Source: Bacillus sp. RO1 (GTDB lineage: Bacteria; Bacillota; Bacilli; Bacillales; Bacillaceae_I). From it: DNA of 64,000 nt. Each line of letters starts with the position of its first letter. Position 1 is the first letter of the stretch. Positions 36,368 through 48,043 of this stretch are shown here, one piece after another. The stretch covers positions 119,278 to 183,277 of the forward strand of contig NZ_JAAZWB010000077.1 of assembly GCF_012524115.1 (NCBI RefSeq), in the 5' to 3' direction. Under the pieces are notes generated by a model. It was not told the DNA's origin, made no database searches, and saw nothing but the letters and a program-made list of their open reading frames with translations. The position numbers were made by a program, and so were the translations under genes.

Positions 36368-37566
36368 GCCATTCTTTTCAAACGAAGCTGTTACACAACC
36401 GCCATAAGTTTGATAAAAGTAACGGAGCGGTGAGCGTGCCCATACAACATGCCTCCACTTTTCATCAGCCTGATATCGATTCCTTTGGCAAATATGATTA
36501 TGGACGCTCCGCCAATCCGACCCGGGAAGCACTCGAAGAAACAATTGCCCACCTAGAGGAAGGAACGAGAGGCTTTGCTTTTTCATCCGGCATGGCTGCT
36601 ATCTCTACTGCTTTCCTCCTTCTTTCACAAGGAGATCATGTCCTAATCTCAGAAGACGTTTACGGGGGAACCTACCGAATGGTTTCAGAGGTTCTTACCC
36701 GCTACGGCGTGGAGCACACTTTTGTAGATATGACCAATTTGGAAAAAGTGAAAGCAGCCATCCAAGCCAACACGAAACTGTTTTACGTAGAAACACCATC
36801 CAACCCATTGTTAAAAGTAACAGACATCACGGCTGTGTCTACCCTCGCTAAATCAGTCGGTGCTTGGACATTCGTCGACAACACCTTCTTGACGCCAGCC
36901 TTGCAAAAGCCGCTGGAGCTTGGCGCAGATCTCGTCCTGCATAGTGCAACGAAATTTCTGTCCGGACATAGTGATGTCGTGGCAGGCCTTGCCGTTGCGA
37001 AGGATCCTGTGCTTGCCGACCGTTTAGCCTTTTTGCAAAATTCTTTCGGCGCAGTGCTTGGTGTCCAGGATGCATGGCTGGTACTAAGAGGGCTAAAAAC
37101 GTTACATGTACGGCTGGAGCAGTCACAAAAATCAGCTTACAAGATTGCAAGTTACCTAGAAAAACACCCTGCCGTTAAAAAGGTTTATTTTCCAGGATTG
37201 ACGACACACCCTGGCTTCACCCTTCAACACAGACAGGCGCAGGGACCTGGAGCTGTTCTTTCTTTTGAACTGCACAGCGAGGAGGATTTAAGGAAGTTTG
37301 TCGGCAAGGTCGAAATTCCGGTATTTGCTGTAAGCTTAGGAGCCGTAGAATCGATTCTTTCCTTCCCGGCGAAAATGTCCCATGCAGCGATGCCGGAAGC
37401 GGAAAGATTAAAACGCGGCATCTCCGACTCCCTACTCCGCCTGTCTGTAGGACTTGAAAGTGCGGAGGATTTAATAGAAGACTTTGAACAGGCATTTCAG
37501 CATAGCAGTACAGGAGCAAGTGAAAACCAAGAGCAACGGAGGGTCATTCATGGGAATCTTAGATAG
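36364..37566 (+). CDS. metC: Cystathionine beta-lyase MetC
   Basis: The 400-aa PLP enzyme cleaves cystathionine to homocysteine, pyruvate and ammonia. It is similar in layout to MetI, with [34 protein letters not shown] (PLP Lys) and [19 protein letters not shown] overlaps the stop of metI, with GGAGGTCCTATC before it, and its 3' end overlaps the start of yitJ by 17 nt. Confidence 0.95.
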   Translation: MSHSFQTKLLHNRHKFDKSNGAVSVPIQHASTFHQPDIDSFGKYDYGRSANPTREALEETIAHLEEGTRGFAFSSGMAAISTAFLLLSQGDHVLISEDVYGGTYRMVSEVLTRYGVEHTFVDMTNLEKVKAAIQANTKLFYVETPSNPLLKVTDITAVSTLAKSVGAWTFVDNTFLTPALQKPLELGADLVLHSATKFLSGHSDVVAGLAVAKDPVLADRLAFLQNSFGAVLGVQDAWLVLRGLKTLHVRLEQSQKSAYKIASYLEKHPAVKKVYFPGLTTHPGFTLQHRQAQGPGAVLSFELHSEEDLRKFVGKVEIPVFAVSLGAVESILSFPAKMSHAAMPEAERLKRGISDSLLRLSVGLESAEDLIEDFEQAFQHSSTGASENQEQRRVIHGNLR

Positions 37567-39409
37567 TTTAGCGCAAGACAAAATTTTAATTGCAGACGGT
37601 GCGATGGGGACCCTCCTCTATTCCTACGGCTCTGATTGTTGCTTTGAGGAATTGAACTTGTCGCACCCAAACCAAATTTATAATATTCACCAGGCTTATT
37701 TGAATGCCGGTGCCAACCTTATCCAGACTAATACGTATGCGGCGAACTACCACAAGCTTGAGCGCTATGGCTTGCAGGATCAGGTGAAGGAAATAAACAG
37801 TGCGGCGGTGAGGCTAGCGAAAAAAGCTGTGGCGAATCACCCTGATGCTCATGTGGTTGGTACAATCGGGGGTATCCGCGCCATCAAGCCGGAAGCCATT
37901 CCGCTTGAAGAAATCAAACGCACCTTCCGTGAGCAGCTTTATTGCTTGCTGCTTGAAGGGGTGGATGGTATTTTACTAGAAACCTTCTATGACCTGGAGG
38001 AATTAGAAACGGTCCTGCAGATTGCTAGAAAAGAAACAGATCTGCCCATCATTGCACAAGTGTCTCTCCAAGAAGTTGGATACTTGCAGAACCGCGTGCA
38101 TATCACGGATGCCTTGAACCGCTTGGAGTCACTTGGCGCAGACATCGTCGGGTTAAACTGCCGCCTTGGCCCATATCATATGATTTCCACACTGGAAGAG
38201 GTAGAGATTCCAAAGACTGCCTACCTTTCCGCTTACCCCAATGCAAGTCTTCCCTCCTATGTGGACGGAAAACTAGAGTATGACAGCGACGCGGAATATT
38301 TTAAAGAAACTGCATTAGCCTTTCGAGATCAGGGCGTAAGATTATTAGGTGGCTGCTGCGGAACGACGCCGGCTCATATACAAGCCTTTTCCCAAGCACT
38401 ACAGGACGTGGCCCCTGTTAAAGAAAAACAAGTAAAACGGAAAGAAAGAACCATTATCATCCCTTCAAAAAAGAAGGAAGTGCCAACACCGCTTTTTGAA
38501 AAAGCCAAAAAAGAACGGTCCGTCATCGTGGAACTCGATCCTCCACGCAAATTGAACACAGATAAATTCATGGCTGGTGCGCAAGCCTTGAAGGACGCAG
38601 GCATTGATGCATTGACCCTTGCAGACAATTCCCTTGCTTCCCCAAGAGTCTGCAACACCGCACTAGGATCCATTGTGAAATCAGATATTGGCTTGCGTCC
38701 GCTAATCCATATTACCTGTCGCGACCGCAATCTTATCGGTTTGCAATCACACTTGATGGGACTCCATCAACTCGGCATCCATGACGTGTTGGCAGTCACT
38801 GGCGATCCAACGAAGGTTGGTGATTTTCCAGGTGCCTCCTCTGTCTATGATGTCACATCGTTTGGTCTCATCAATATGATCAAACAGTTTAACCAAGGTG
38901 TCTCCCTTACCGGTAAAGAACTTGGCGAGCGCACCAGTTTCTCAGTCGGCGCTGCCTTCAACCCCAATGTTCGCGTTATTGATAAGGCCATCGAACGACT
39001 GGAGAAAAAAATAGACGCTGGTGCAGATTATTTCATCAGTCAGCCAGTCTTTTCAGAAGAAAAATTACTCGAAGTCTATCAAGCTACTAAACATATTGAT
39101 GCCCCTATTTATATTGGGATTATGCCTCTCACAAGCAGTAGAAACGCTAACTTCCTTCACCATGAGGTGCCGGGGATCAAGCTGACACCGCATGTTCTTG
39201 AGGCGATGAATCGTCACCAAAATGATCCACAGCAGGCAAGTATTGAGGGGTTGAACATTGCGAAGGGGCTACTTGATGCCGCACTTGAACTATTCAATGG
39301 CATCTACCTGATCACCCCGTTCATGCGTTATGAACTGACAGTAGAGCTTGCCAATCATGCAAAAAAATACGGTCCGTTCCATTCATCCAGGAGGGTTCAA
39401 AATGTCTAA
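37550..39409 (+). CDS. yitJ: Bifunctional homocysteine S-methyltransferase / methylenetetrahydrofolate reductase YitJ
   Basis: A 619-aa fusion. The N-terminal half (about 1-300) is a homocysteine methyltransferase domain with zinc-ligand motifs GLNCRLGP and [12 protein letters not shown]. The C-terminal half (about 325-619) is a methylenetetrahydrofolate reductase that supplies 5-methyl-THF, with [14 protein letters not shown] and FISQPVF. It should make methyl donor for the next enzyme, MetH, and its own N-terminal domain could contribute a B12-free methyl transfer. ATG 37550 follows CGGAGGGTCATTC. Confidence 0.93.
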   Translation: MGILDSLAQDKILIADGAMGTLLYSYGSDCCFEELNLSHPNQIYNIHQAYLNAGANLIQTNTYAANYHKLERYGLQDQVKEINSAAVRLAKKAVANHPDAHVVGTIGGIRAIKPEAIPLEEIKRTFREQLYCLLLEGVDGILLETFYDLEELETVLQIARKETDLPIIAQVSLQEVGYLQNRVHITDALNRLESLGADIVGLNCRLGPYHMISTLEEVEIPKTAYLSAYPNASLPSYVDGKLEYDSDAEYFKETALAFRDQGVRLLGGCCGTTPAHIQAFSQALQDVAPVKEKQVKRKERTIIIPSKKKEVPTPLFEKAKKERSVIVELDPPRKLNTDKFMAGAQALKDAGIDALTLADNSLASPRVCNTALGSIVKSDIGLRPLIHITCRDRNLIGLQSHLMGLHQLGIHDVLAVTGDPTKVGDFPGASSVYDVTSFGLINMIKQFNQGVSLTGKELGERTSFSVGAAFNPNVRVIDKAIERLEKKIDAGADYFISQPVFSEEKLLEVYQATKHIDAPIYIGIMPLTSSRNANFLHHEVPGIKLTPHVLEAMNRHQNDPQQASIEGLNIAKGLLDAALELFNGIYLITPFMRYELTVELANHAKKYGPFHSSRRVQNV

Positions 39410-42400
39410 ACCTATCACATTACTTGAACAGCAGCTACAAAAGAAAATACTGATCATGGACGGCGCAATGGGAACGATGCTGCAGCAGGCAAACCTTACG
39501 CCAGACGATTTTGGCGGCGAAGAGTTTGACGGCTGTAACGAGAACCTAAACATTACCGCACCCCATGTAATCGAGCGCATCCATGTGGAATATTTGAACG
39601 CCGGTGCCGATATCGTGGAGACAAATACGTTCGGCGGAACAGATCTTGTGCTTGATGAGTATGAGCTTGGCTTTAAGGCTTATGAGATTAATAGGCTTGG
39701 AGCGGAAATTGCCAAGCGTGCGACCTCTCAAGTGTCCACACCGGAGTGGCCACGCTTTGTGGCAGGGTCCATCGGTCCTACTACGAAAACACTGAGCGTG
39801 ACGGGCGGAACGACTTTTGATGCCCTGACAGATTCCTATGAGGAACAGGCCCGCGGGTTATTAGATGGCGGCTCTGATTGTCTTTTAGTAGAGACGAGCC
39901 AAGATTTATTGAACGTGAAATGCGCCTTCCTTGGAATTCAGCGTGCTTTTGAAAAGACCGGCATCACGGTTCCTGTCATCATCTCCGGAACCATCGAACC
40001 GATGGGAACCACCCTTGCAGGTCAGGCAATCGATGCCTTCTATGTTTCTGTGGAGCACATGAAGCCACTTGCAGTCGGATTGAACTGCGCGACAGGCCCG
40101 GAATTCATGCAGGACCATATCCGGACGCTTTCTAACCTCTCAAAAAGTGCGGTCAGCTGCTACCCAAATGCAGGCCTCCCGGATGAAGAAGGTCACTACC
40201 ACGAAACACCTCAGTCCCTTGCCACTAAGCTTGCAGGCTTTGCCGAACAAGGCTGGCTGAACATCGTCGGAGGCTGCTGCGGGACGACCCCGGACCATAT
40301 TCGCGCGATTGCGGATGTGATGAAGGGTTATAAGCCACGTGCTTCTGCTTCTGTTGCAGCCCACCATAGCGTTTCCGGGATTGAGTCATTCATTTATGAC
40401 GACCCTTCCCTTCGCCCAATCATGGTCGGGGAGCGCACCAATGTCATCGGCTCTCGAAAATTTAAGAGACTGATTGCAGAGAAAAAATTTGAAGAGGCAG
40501 CAGAAGTTGCCCGTGCCCAAGTTAAAGGTGGCGCCCACGTTATCGACATCTGCCTTGCCGACCCAGACCGCGATGAGCTGGAAGACATGAAAGCTTTCGT
40601 GCAAGAGGTCGTAAAAAAAGTGAAGGTTCCGCTTGTCATCGACTCCACCGACGAAAAGGTCATCGAGGCAGCGTTGAAATACTCACAAGGAAAAGCGATC
40701 ATCAACTCCATTAACCTAGAGGACGGTGAAGAGCGCTTTGAAGCGATTATTCCGTTGGTTCATAAATACGGGGCCGCCCTTGTCGTCGGTACCATTGACG
40801 AAGAAGGAATGGGCGTTAGCGCTGAACGCAAGCTTGAGATTGCACAGAGGTCCTATGACCTTTTGGTAAACAAGTACAAGGTTTCCCCAACCGACATTAT
40901 ATTCGATCCGCTTGTTTTCCCTGTCGGTACCGGTGACGAGCAATATATCGGTTCTGCCAATGCGACTGTAGAGGGAATTCGTTTAATAAAAGAACATTTC
41001 CCTTCCTGTTTGACGATACTCGGCGTTAGCAATGTTTCTTTCGGGCTCCCACCTGTAGGCCGTGAAGTGCTAAATGCTGTGTATCTCTATCACTGCACAC
41101 AGGCAGGCCTGGACTATGCGATTGTGAACACAGAGAAGCTGGAGCGTTTTGCCTCCATCCCAGATGAAGAGGTAGAGATGGCGGAAAAATTACTGTTTAA
41201 AACAACCGATGAGTCGTTGGCGGTGTTCACGGAGTTTTACCGTGGCAAAAAGAAAGAAGCGAAGTCCAATATTCCCGATTTGCCGCTTGATGAGCGCCTG
41301 GCCTACTATGTGGTGGAAGGGACCAAAGAAGGGCTCCTTCCTGATCTTGAGCTTGCGTTGTCCGCTTACCCTACTCCACTGGAAATCATCAACGGTCCAT
41401 TGATGAACGGGATGAAGGAAGTCGGCCGCTTGTTCAATGATAACCAGCTGATTGTTGCGGAAGTGCTGCAAAGTGCCGAGGTCATGAAAGCCTCCGTCGC
41501 TTTTTTGGAGCCGCATATGGAAGCAAGCGATACCTCCTCTTCTAAGGGGAAGGTATTGCTCGCAACCGTTAAAGGAGATGTACATGACATTGGGAAAAAT
41601 CTAGTTGACATCATCTTAAGCAACAACGGATATGATGTGGTCGATCTTGGAATCAAAGTGACCTCCACCGACTTGATTCAGGCTATTAAAAAAGAAAAAC
41701 CAGATATTGTCGGCTTATCCGGACTGCTCGTAAAATCCGCACAACAGATGGTGTTGACGGCGCAGGATATGAAGCAATCTGACATTTCTGTCCCTATTTT
41801 AGTAGGTGGGGCTGCGTTATCTCGTAAATTCACAGATAACAAGATTTCCAAAGAATATGAAGGGCTTGTGTTGTACGCCAAGGATGCAATGAACGGCTTG
41901 TCTCTTGCCAACCAGTTGCGTTCACCTGAAGAGTTTAAAGTGTTGGTTCATGAGCAGGTGGAGAAACATAAGAGGTTGCGTGAGGCGGAGGCAGCTGCAG
42001 AGAGCGTGTCAAGAGCCGCTGTGGACAGCAGTAGTGTAGCGACAGCCGTTAAAGTGCGCTCTAATGTCTCACGGGATGTTCGTGTGTTTACGCCAAGTGA
42101 TACAAAACGCCATCTACTTCGGAACATTTCCGTCTCCCATGTGGAGCCGTACATCAATATGCAAATGTTGATTGGCCACCATCTTGGGGTAAAAGGAAAG
42201 ATTGAGAGATTGTTGGAGGAAAAAGACGAGCGCACCTTGCAAGTGAAGGGTGTGGTAGATCAGCTGCTGTCGGAAGTTAAGCTGAATAAACTCATTACCC
42301 CAGCTGCCGTGTATCAATACTTCCCTGCACAATCTGAGGGCGATACCCTGTTTATCTATGACCCGGAGGACACGAGTAGAGTGATGGAGCAGTTCGATTT

Positions 42401-42881
42401 TCCAAGACAGGCAAAAGCACCTCATCTTTGCTTGGCCGATTATGTGAAGCCTCGTGACAGTGGCATCATGGATTATGTAGGATTATTTGCGGTAACTGCC
42501 GGCAGAGGAATTCGTGAATTAGGTGCTGCTTATAAAAAGGAAGGCCGGTTCTTGGAAAGCCATGCCCTGCAGGCTTTGGCGCTTGAGACCGCAGAAGGCT
42601 TGGCCGAACTGGTTCATCAGCAAATGCGCGACCGTTGGGGATTCCCGGATTCTGTCAATTTTACGATGAAGGAACGTTTCGCCGCTAAGTATCAAGGTCA
42701 GCGCTTCTCGTTTGGGTATCCAGCTTGTCCGAATTTGGATGACCAGCAGAAGCTGTTCAAGCTGATTCAGCCCGAGGATATCGGTGTGGAGCTGACGGAC
42801 GGCTGCATGATGGAGCCGGAAGCATCGGTTTCTGCGATTGTGTTTGCGCATCCGGAGGCTAGGTATTTTAATGTGATGTAG
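39402..42881 (+). CDS. metH: Cobalamin-dependent methionine synthase MetH
   Basis: The 1159-aa enzyme remethylates homocysteine with 5-methyl-THF through bound cobalamin. Domains in order are homocysteine-binding (to about 340; [20 protein letters not shown]), pterin-binding (about 350-620; [12 protein letters not shown]), cap and B12-binding (about 650-900, with [15 protein letters not shown], the His ligand in DVHDIG), and the AdoMet activation domain at the C-terminus ([11 protein letters not shown]). All domains look complete. It overlaps yitJ by 8 nt and has AGGAGG. A terminator follows. The cell therefore needs or makes cobalamin. Confidence 0.96.
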   Translation: MSKPITLLEQQLQKKILIMDGAMGTMLQQANLTPDDFGGEEFDGCNENLNITAPHVIERIHVEYLNAGADIVETNTFGGTDLVLDEYELGFKAYEINRLGAEIAKRATSQVSTPEWPRFVAGSIGPTTKTLSVTGGTTFDALTDSYEEQARGLLDGGSDCLLVETSQDLLNVKCAFLGIQRAFEKTGITVPVIISGTIEPMGTTLAGQAIDAFYVSVEHMKPLAVGLNCATGPEFMQDHIRTLSNLSKSAVSCYPNAGLPDEEGHYHETPQSLATKLAGFAEQGWLNIVGGCCGTTPDHIRAIADVMKGYKPRASASVAAHHSVSGIESFIYDDPSLRPIMVGERTNVIGSRKFKRLIAEKKFEEAAEVARAQVKGGAHVIDICLADPDRDELEDMKAFVQEVVKKVKVPLVIDSTDEKVIEAALKYSQGKAIINSINLEDGEERFEAIIPLVHKYGAALVVGTIDEEGMGVSAERKLEIAQRSYDLLVNKYKVSPTDIIFDPLVFPVGTGDEQYIGSANATVEGIRLIKEHFPSCLTILGVSNVSFGLPPVGREVLNAVYLYHCTQAGLDYAIVNTEKLERFASIPDEEVEMAEKLLFKTTDESLAVFTEFYRGKKKEAKSNIPDLPLDERLAYYVVEGTKEGLLPDLELALSAYPTPLEIINGPLMNGMKEVGRLFNDNQLIVAEVLQSAEVMKASVAFLEPHMEASDTSSSKGKVLLATVKGDVHDIGKNLVDIILSNNGYDVVDLGIKVTSTDLIQAIKKEKPDIVGLSGLLVKSAQQMVLTAQDMKQSDISVPILVGGAALSRKFTDNKISKEYEGLVLYAKDAMNGLSLANQLRSPEEFKVLVHEQVEKHKRLREAEAAAESVSRAAVDSSSVATAVKVRSNVSRDVRVFTPSDTKRHLLRNISVSHVEPYINMQMLIGHHLGVKGKIERLLEEKDERTLQVKGVVDQLLSEVKLNKLITPAAVYQYFPAQSEGDTLFIYDPEDTSRVMEQFDFPRQAKAPHLCLADYVKPRDSGIMDYVGLFAVTAGRGIRELGAAYKKEGRFLESHALQALALETAEGLAELVHQQMRDRWGFPDSVNFTMKERFAAKYQGQRFSFGYPACPNLDDQQKLFKLIQPEDIGVELTDGCMMEPEASVSAIVFAHPEARYFNVM

Positions 42882-42886
42882 AGAAA

Positions 42887-42924
42887 GCCCCCCCCGCGTT
42901 TGGTATAGTCGCGGGGGTTTTTTA
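42887..42924 (+). terminator. Terminator of the met operon
   Basis: CCCCCCGCG and CGCGGGGG flank an 11-nt loop and are followed by TTTTTT. It ends at the start of the palindrome array. Confidence 0.92.
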
Positions 42925-42926
42925 AT

Positions 42927-43112
42927 TGAACGAACGTTTGATTAAGATGGGTATGTGCTGAAATTATTCGTGAGGTTTGGTTTAAACAAACGTTTGATTA
43001 GTTGCTTTTTAGTTAGATATACCAACGGATTGGGGATTTAAACAAACGTTTGATGGTTGTAGTGATTTGTTAAGGTGAGTGTTCAACCTCTAATTAAACA
43101 AACGATTGATTA
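42927..43112. repeat. Four palindromes spaced exactly 56 bp apart
   Basis: Each site is a 17-bp unit of the form AAACAAACGTTTGATTA. Centres are at 42935/36, 42991/92, 43047/48 and 43103/04, all exactly 56 bp apart. The 38-40 bp between sites are unrelated to each other. The first unit has GAACG and the fourth ACGATT in place of the common core. A single further copy is at 53.68 kb. The array lies between the met terminator and the LysM gene end. Confidence 0.85.
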
Positions 43113-43134
43113 AGTGATGTCCCCCTCCCAAATA

Positions 43135-44163
43135 CTAATAACCAAACTCCTCATTAGCAAACACAAGGTCCACTAAAACAGGACTGATTCCCTTTTTGTA
43201 AATGATAGTCAGCTCAGCTCCTGAGATAATATCATAATTTGGTGCCGTCCCGTAGGCAACCCTTATAACAACCGGCTCCTTTTCCCCTTCTATCAGGAAC
43301 TCCAATGAATTGCGATCTACCACTCCAGTAATGACAGCATTTGCTTTGATCATGCCGTCCGTCTGGATTTTCAATTCCTGACCAATCAGCACAACATCCG
43401 ATGACATGTGGTTATCTTTCTTTATTTTATGCGCGGACATATTGAACTTTTTGGCGATGCCCCATAAAGTTTCCCCTGGTGCTACTGTATAAAATGCCTT
43501 TTTCACTTTTTCCTGGGTCACTTCCACCACATCATGATTAGAAGAAGGGATGATTAACTGTTGCCCTATGCGAATTGCATCTGTTGTGAGGTTATTCTCC
43601 TTTTGGATGGAACCAACCGTTACATTGAATTTTTTACTAATAGAGATGAGCGTATCGCCAGCGATTACTTTATAAGAAGTGGCTTTAGTTCCAACCTTCA
43701 GCACCTGTCCCACTTTGATCAAGTCCGTTTTCAGGTTATTTACTTGTTTAAGTTCCGTGACGGAAAGACCATATTTCTTCGCTATTGAAAATAATGTATC
43801 TCCTGAAGATACTTCATGGGTTGATTTCTTGTTTCCTTCCACTTCTTTAGTACTAGGTTCACTCAGTTGTATGATTTGGCCCACTTTTATGAGGTCAGAC
43901 TTTAGACCATTCAACTCTTTTAATTCCTTGACAGAGATCCCATACTTTTGAGCTAGTGAAAATAACGTATCTCCAGGTTTTACTTGGTGTACCGCTTCAT
44001 TCGCCAGCACTTCACCTCTAGCATTCACTGTGATAAACGCACTAACTGCAAGGGTTCCCGCTAGGACATAACTAACAATTTTTTTATCTCTTTTCCCCTT
44101 GTTGATCCTCTTTTGCGTCTCAATTCTCTCTTTACGAGACCTAATATTCTGACTTTCCACCAT
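43135..44163 (-). CDS. Four-LysM-domain membrane/secreted protein
   Basis: A 342-aa protein with a basic start, a membrane segment (IVSYVLAGTLAVSAFITV, about 29-46) and four LysM peptidoglycan-binding domains: VKPGDTLFSLAQKYGI, VSSGDTLFSIAKKYGL, VIAGDTLISISKKFNV and VAPGETLWGIAKKFNM. A further 80-residue C-terminal region has no recognised domain. LysM bind glycan strands, so it should attach to the cell wall. No catalytic domain is seen. Start ATG has GAGGGGGATT. Confidence 0.88.
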   Translation of the reverse strand: MVESQNIRSRKERIETQKRINKGKRDKKIVSYVLAGTLAVSAFITVNARGEVLANEAVHQVKPGDTLFSLAQKYGISVKELKELNGLKSDLIKVGQIIQLSEPSTKEVEGNKKSTHEVSSGDTLFSIAKKYGLSVTELKQVNNLKTDLIKVGQVLKVGTKATSYKVIAGDTLISISKKFNVTVGSIQKENNLTTDAIRIGQQLIIPSSNHDVVEVTQEKVKKAFYTVAPGETLWGIAKKFNMSAHKIKKDNHMSSDVVLIGQELKIQTDGMIKANAVITGVVDRNSLEFLIEGEKEPVVIRVAYGTAPNYDIISGAELTIIYKKGISPVLVDLVFANEEFGY

Positions 44164-44390
44164 AATCCCCCTCGTTTTCTACCAATATATTCTTACGTTA
44201 GAAGTATTTTGTCGAAATCACAGAGATATTTCGTAAAGTAGTCACTGATTGTTAGGGTTGGGTGAAAAGTAAGGAAAATAGTAATGATTATTGTATTTTA
44301 GTGGGTTTTTGTTGAGTAAATTTACTCAAACAACTTAAGTTTGCGCGGTTTTCGATTGCGGCTTTTGTCACGGAGATGAATTTGCCGGGA

Positions 44391-44510
44391 TATCCATTCT
44401 AACGGAGCATTTATCCACTGTAAAAAAAATATATCAACCGTAAATTGAATATATCCATTGTAAAATTTTTTTATCCATTGTATACGGGGATATATCCATT
44501 GAAGCAATAA
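44391..44510 (+). repeat. 20-bp repeat array 1 (six units, ATATCCATTGTAAA type)
   Basis: The pentamer TATC(C/A) recurs at 44392, 44412, 44432, 44452, 44472 and 44493, i.e. steps of 20, 20, 20, 20 and 21. A typical unit is ATATATCCATTGTAAA plus variable AT-rich bases. Confidence 0.8.
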
Positions 44511-44642
44511 AGCGGCTGCTTAATGGCAGAAGTTCAATGCACCACAGGAGAATCGAATGCGGGTTGGGGAAAGTTTGGGTGTTTTGGGAGCCAAGTGGCC
44601 TGAGTAGCTACTTGGAATCTTAAAATACCGGCATAACCAAGT

Positions 44643-44760
44643 AGATATCAATAAATTGAAGAATATATCAAGAAAAAATGAATTATATCAAGAAAACTCA
44701 CCTATATATCAATAAATTTCAAGATATATCAAGAAATCTAGCAATATATCAAGAAACAAC
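44643..44760 (+). repeat. 20-bp repeat array 2 (six units, ATATCAAGAAA type)
   Basis: ATATCA recurs at 44645, 44665, 44685, 44706, 44726 and 44746 (steps 20, 20, 21, 20, 20). Units read ATATCAAGAAA or ATATCAATAAATT. Same orientation and spacing as array 1, 130 bp away. Confidence 0.8.
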
Positions 44761-44801
44761 CGACCGGCAAGCTCCCTTCATAGAAATCCGAAACCCTATG
44801 C

Positions 44802-44840
44802 AAAAAACCCCGGCCATCCACTCTCTCACCCGGCCGGGGT
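44802..44840 (-). terminator. Terminator of the chemotaxis receptor gene
   Basis: On the minus strand CCCCGGCC and GGCCGGGG flank a 13-nt loop, then TTTTTTG. Confidence 0.9.
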
Positions 44841-44854
44841 CCCCACAAAAAATC

Positions 44855-46843
44855 CTACAACTTAAACTTCTTTATCAGCTCACTCAAATTCTCACTCATC
44901 GCAAGCAGCTCCTCGGCTGAATAAGCAATACTGCTGATTGCCTTTACTTGCTCGTCAGTGGATGCCGCAATTTCTTCAGTACCTGCAGCAGACTGCTCGG
45001 CAATGGCAGAGATGCTTTGAACAGATGCGAGCACTTCTTCCTTCGATTCATTCATGGCATTCATGTTGGTCATAATGTTCTCTATGAATCCAATAATGGA
45101 GCGGATATTGGTCGCGATTTCTCCGAATGACTCGCCGGTTTCCGTTACAGCTAGGCTTTGTTCGCTTGAGATTTTGTTCGTTCTCTCCATTTCTTCCAAA
45201 ATCACCTTGGACTCTTCTTGAATGCTGGAAATGGTCTCTTTAATGTGCTGGGTAGAGTCTGCTGTTTGTTCGGCAAGCTTTCTTACTTCCGTTGCCACCA
45301 CCGCAAATCCACGGCCATGTTCACCTGCACGCGCCGCTTCAATACTTGCATTTAACGCCAACAGATTTGTTTGATTTGAAATTTCGTTGATGGTATGTGT
45401 GATTTCTTCAATATTATTAATTTTCTCCGTGAACTGTGTCATCAACCCATTTAGGCTCATCACAATTTCGGTTGATTCATTTGTGTGGCCCTGCAACACA
45501 CCCAGCTTCCCAAGCCCCGTTTCATTTGCAGAAATAATCTGCCCAGACAGCACCCGAAGATCATCTTGCTTGGATAACACATCCTCAATATTATCCGCCA
45601 GATTCTGTGTACGGGAGCTCGTTCCCTCTAAATCGGTTGCCTGCTGGACCGCACCTTTTGAAAGTTCCTCAATTGCGCGGTTCATCTCTTCGCTTGTTGC
45701 GGAAACTTCTTCTGTTACGGCACTCATGTCTTCCACAGACGCCTTCACTTTTTGAGAGGAATCCGCCACTGTTCCAATCATTTCGCGCATGTTCACCAGC
45801 ATTGTTTTAAAAGATGCTGCCAATACACCGATTTCGTCTTTAGAATGCACATCAATATCTCCGGTTAAATCCCCTTCAGCTACTTTTGTGACTTCTGAAT
45901 TCAACCTCAATATCGGCCTAGTAATATAGCGCGCTAATAGAACAGTGGAAATACTGGCCACCACCAAAGCAATCAAGCCTACAATAACGATTGTTCTTAA
46001 CATACCGTTTGCTAATTGAAGCATGTTTTTTTCTAAGAATACCCCGGCTATTTTCCAGCCAGTTTCATTAATGGTGTTAAATGCTAACACCCTTTTTTCC
46101 CCGTCATATGTATACCTTTGGACACCTTCTGCTTCCTCTTTGTACATGTTTTCTACAAACGGCAGGTCCTGATCCAATAGGTTCTCTCCATTCAAGGTAG
46201 GATGCACCAATGCCACACCATAATTGTCCAAAAGGATGCTATATCCGCCATATCCTAGTTCTTTCTGTGCAACTAACTCTTCCAAAGCAGTTATATTAAT
46301 GTCTGTTGCAAGGACTCCTTGCACAACTCCATCTCCCGTTACCGCTTTTGCTAAGGTAATGACTGGTTCACCTGTACTTGAATCTGTATAGACATCGGTA
46401 TAGATCACTTCACCAGGACTTTGCATGGCCTGCACATACCATGTGCGCGAAGTCGGATCGAAGTCTGATGGGAGTTCCATGTCAGGAGACGAATAAAATC
46501 CTTTTTCCTTGGTTGCCAAGTAAAGCACCTGCATGTCAGGGTAATTCCCTAATACTTTACTGAACCCAGCTAACATTGTCGCCTCATTTGCTGGAGATCC
46601 ATCTACGAGAAAGTCATCCACTAGTGAAGTGCTCCCATAGGAACTAAGTATTTTAGAATAGTTATCTAGGTAAATATGAATAGTCTTTTCAAGGTCCATC
46701 ATGGCAGCTTCCGCGTCGGCAACGACGTCATGCTCTATTTTTTCCTTTGCTTGACTATATGTAATAGCACCTACACTGGCAATGATTAAAAATATCAGTA
46801 ACAAAAATGAAAAAACCAGTTTCCCTCTTAATGATGTAAACAT
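44855..46843 (-). CDS. Methyl-accepting chemotaxis protein
   Basis: A 662-aa transmembrane receptor. The first helix at about 10-30 is followed by an extracellular dCache sensor ([29 protein letters not shown]), a second helix ([26 protein letters not shown]), HAMP (about 300-355) and a long coiled-coil signalling domain whose tip is [30 protein letters not shown]. The ligand is unknown. ATG 46843 with AAAGGAG 8 nt before is preferred to the frame from 46888. Confidence 0.93.
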   Translation of the reverse strand: MFTSLRGKLVFSFLLLIFLIIASVGAITYSQAKEKIEHDVVADAEAAMMDLEKTIHIYLDNYSKILSSYGSTSLVDDFLVDGSPANEATMLAGFSKVLGNYPDMQVLYLATKEKGFYSSPDMELPSDFDPTSRTWYVQAMQSPGEVIYTDVYTDSSTGEPVITLAKAVTGDGVVQGVLATDINITALEELVAQKELGYGGYSILLDNYGVALVHPTLNGENLLDQDLPFVENMYKEEAEGVQRYTYDGEKRVLAFNTINETGWKIAGVFLEKNMLQLANGMLRTIVIVGLIALVVASISTVLLARYITRPILRLNSEVTKVAEGDLTGDIDVHSKDEIGVLAASFKTMLVNMREMIGTVADSSQKVKASVEDMSAVTEEVSATSEEMNRAIEELSKGAVQQATDLEGTSSRTQNLADNIEDVLSKQDDLRVLSGQIISANETGLGKLGVLQGHTNESTEIVMSLNGLMTQFTEKINNIEEITHTINEISNQTNLLALNASIEAARAGEHGRGFAVVATEVRKLAEQTADSTQHIKETISSIQEESKVILEEMERTNKISSEQSLAVTETGESFGEIATNIRSIIGFIENIMTNMNAMNESKEEVLASVQSISAIAEQSAAGTEEIAASTDEQVKAISSIAYSAEELLAMSENLSELIKKFKL

Positions 46844-46939
46844 ATAGATGACTCCTTTGTTTTTAACAGATAAATATTTTATCGACATACAATGTTAAAT
46901 GTTAAGAAACAAAGGAGAAGTCAGTATTTTTTGAAAAAT

Positions 46940-48043
46940 TCACACCGTAGCTTTCCGCTCCATCAGGTTCAATCCAATTCCCATAAAGAGGACACCCATG
47001 CAAAATAAAACGGAAGCAGGCAGCAAAAATTGAGATAAAGACCAATCCAAGATTGTTGCACCTTTTAGCATCTCCATCCCGTAAGTCATCGGAATTAGTT
47101 TGGACAAGGTTAGCAAAACCTCAGACTGAACGATTTCCAGTGGCCAGTAGGCGCCGCCGACCATGGCCATACTCACTGATATCAACGGAATGACCGCATC
47201 CAGTTGCCTTGGGTTGGTGGCAACCGCACTAATCAATATACCAAGTGACACGATTGCAAACAGAAATGGAATAATCACGAGAAGAATCATTGGATATCCA
47301 CCTCTTAGGTCAACTCCCAATACGAAGTGAAAAAAGGAGAAAACTAATGCCAGTTGCGCGTATCCAAGTAAAAAGCTAAAGCTTACATGCCCCAGATACA
47401 GCTGTACTTTTGTCAATGGAGACAAGACCAAACGGTTCCACATCCCGTTTCTCTTTTGCTCCAAAATAGTACTCACCGTATAGGTAACAGTGAAGATGAC
47501 AAAGAAAAGCGAAAATCCGAACAAAGCCTGCAGAGAAGAATCATAAATGAATTCACTCTCTTTGAATGATTTTTCGGAAACAGCAAACATACCGCTACTT
47601 TCATCTACTTTTCCCCTCAATTCATCCTTTGACGCGTTGAGTCTTTCGGCTGCGTCGGAAAGTGTCCTCTCTGACTGCAACACGTTGGCAACATGAGCCT
47701 CTATTAAGGTGGTGTTGGGAGTGGTGGCACTAAGGTAAAGTTTGTAGCTACCCCGCTCCAATTCCAGCCCCATGTCGATGGTACCTTTTTCGAGTTTATC
47801 CTTCACGGCAGATTCTTTTTCTGGAACAAAGATGGTATTCTCAGCTTTAGAATTCAGAGCCTGAATCAGTTCTGCTTGTTCCGTCTCAGAAAGGGTGATT
47901 GAAAATACCGGGAGCTCAACCGGTTCCGCTTGATTCACCTGTCCGAGTGCTAGCGCAAAAACGAATGTTAGAACGATCATGCCAATAACAGCAAATGGCT
48001 GTCTTCTAAAATATTGTAAATGGTTGATTAGAATTGCCCTCAT
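46940..48043 (-). CDS. ABC-2 type transporter permease (lnrN-like)
   Basis: The 367-aa membrane subunit has one N-terminal helix, a large extracellular loop and five or six C-terminal helices, as in the ABC-2 membrane family. It follows the other permease directly (ATG 48043, TAA of the previous gene at 48044) with GGAGG. With it and the ATPase it makes a lipid-active drug or lipopeptide exporter. The set corresponds in order and size to B. subtilis LnrLMN (YfiLMN), linearmycin resistance. Substrate here unproven. Confidence 0.8.
   Translation of the reverse strand: MRAILINHLQYFRRQPFAVIGMIVLTFVFALALGQVNQAEPVELPVFSITLSETEQAELIQALNSKAENTIFVPEKESAVKDKLEKGTIDMGLELERGSYKLYLSATTPNTTLIEAHVANVLQSERTLSDAAERLNASKDELRGKVDESSGMFAVSEKSFKESEFIYDSSLQALFGFSLFFVIFTVTYTVSTILEQKRNGMWNRLVLSPLTKVQLYLGHVSFSFLLGYAQLALVFSFFHFVLGVDLRGGYPMILLVIIPFLFAIVSLGILISAVATNPRQLDAVIPLISVSMAMVGGAYWPLEIVQSEVLLTLSKLIPMTYGMEMLKGATILDWSLSQFLLPASVLFCMGVLFMGIGLNLMERKATV

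Noticed and set aside
42927..43112. CRISPR array
   Set aside because: The repeat is only about 17 bp and palindromic, there are just four units, and no cas gene is in the window.
46855..46888. Longer start of the chemotaxis receptor at 46888
   Set aside because: The extra residues have no ribosome binding site. ATG 46843 has AAAGGAG 8 nt upstream and begins the first membrane helix.
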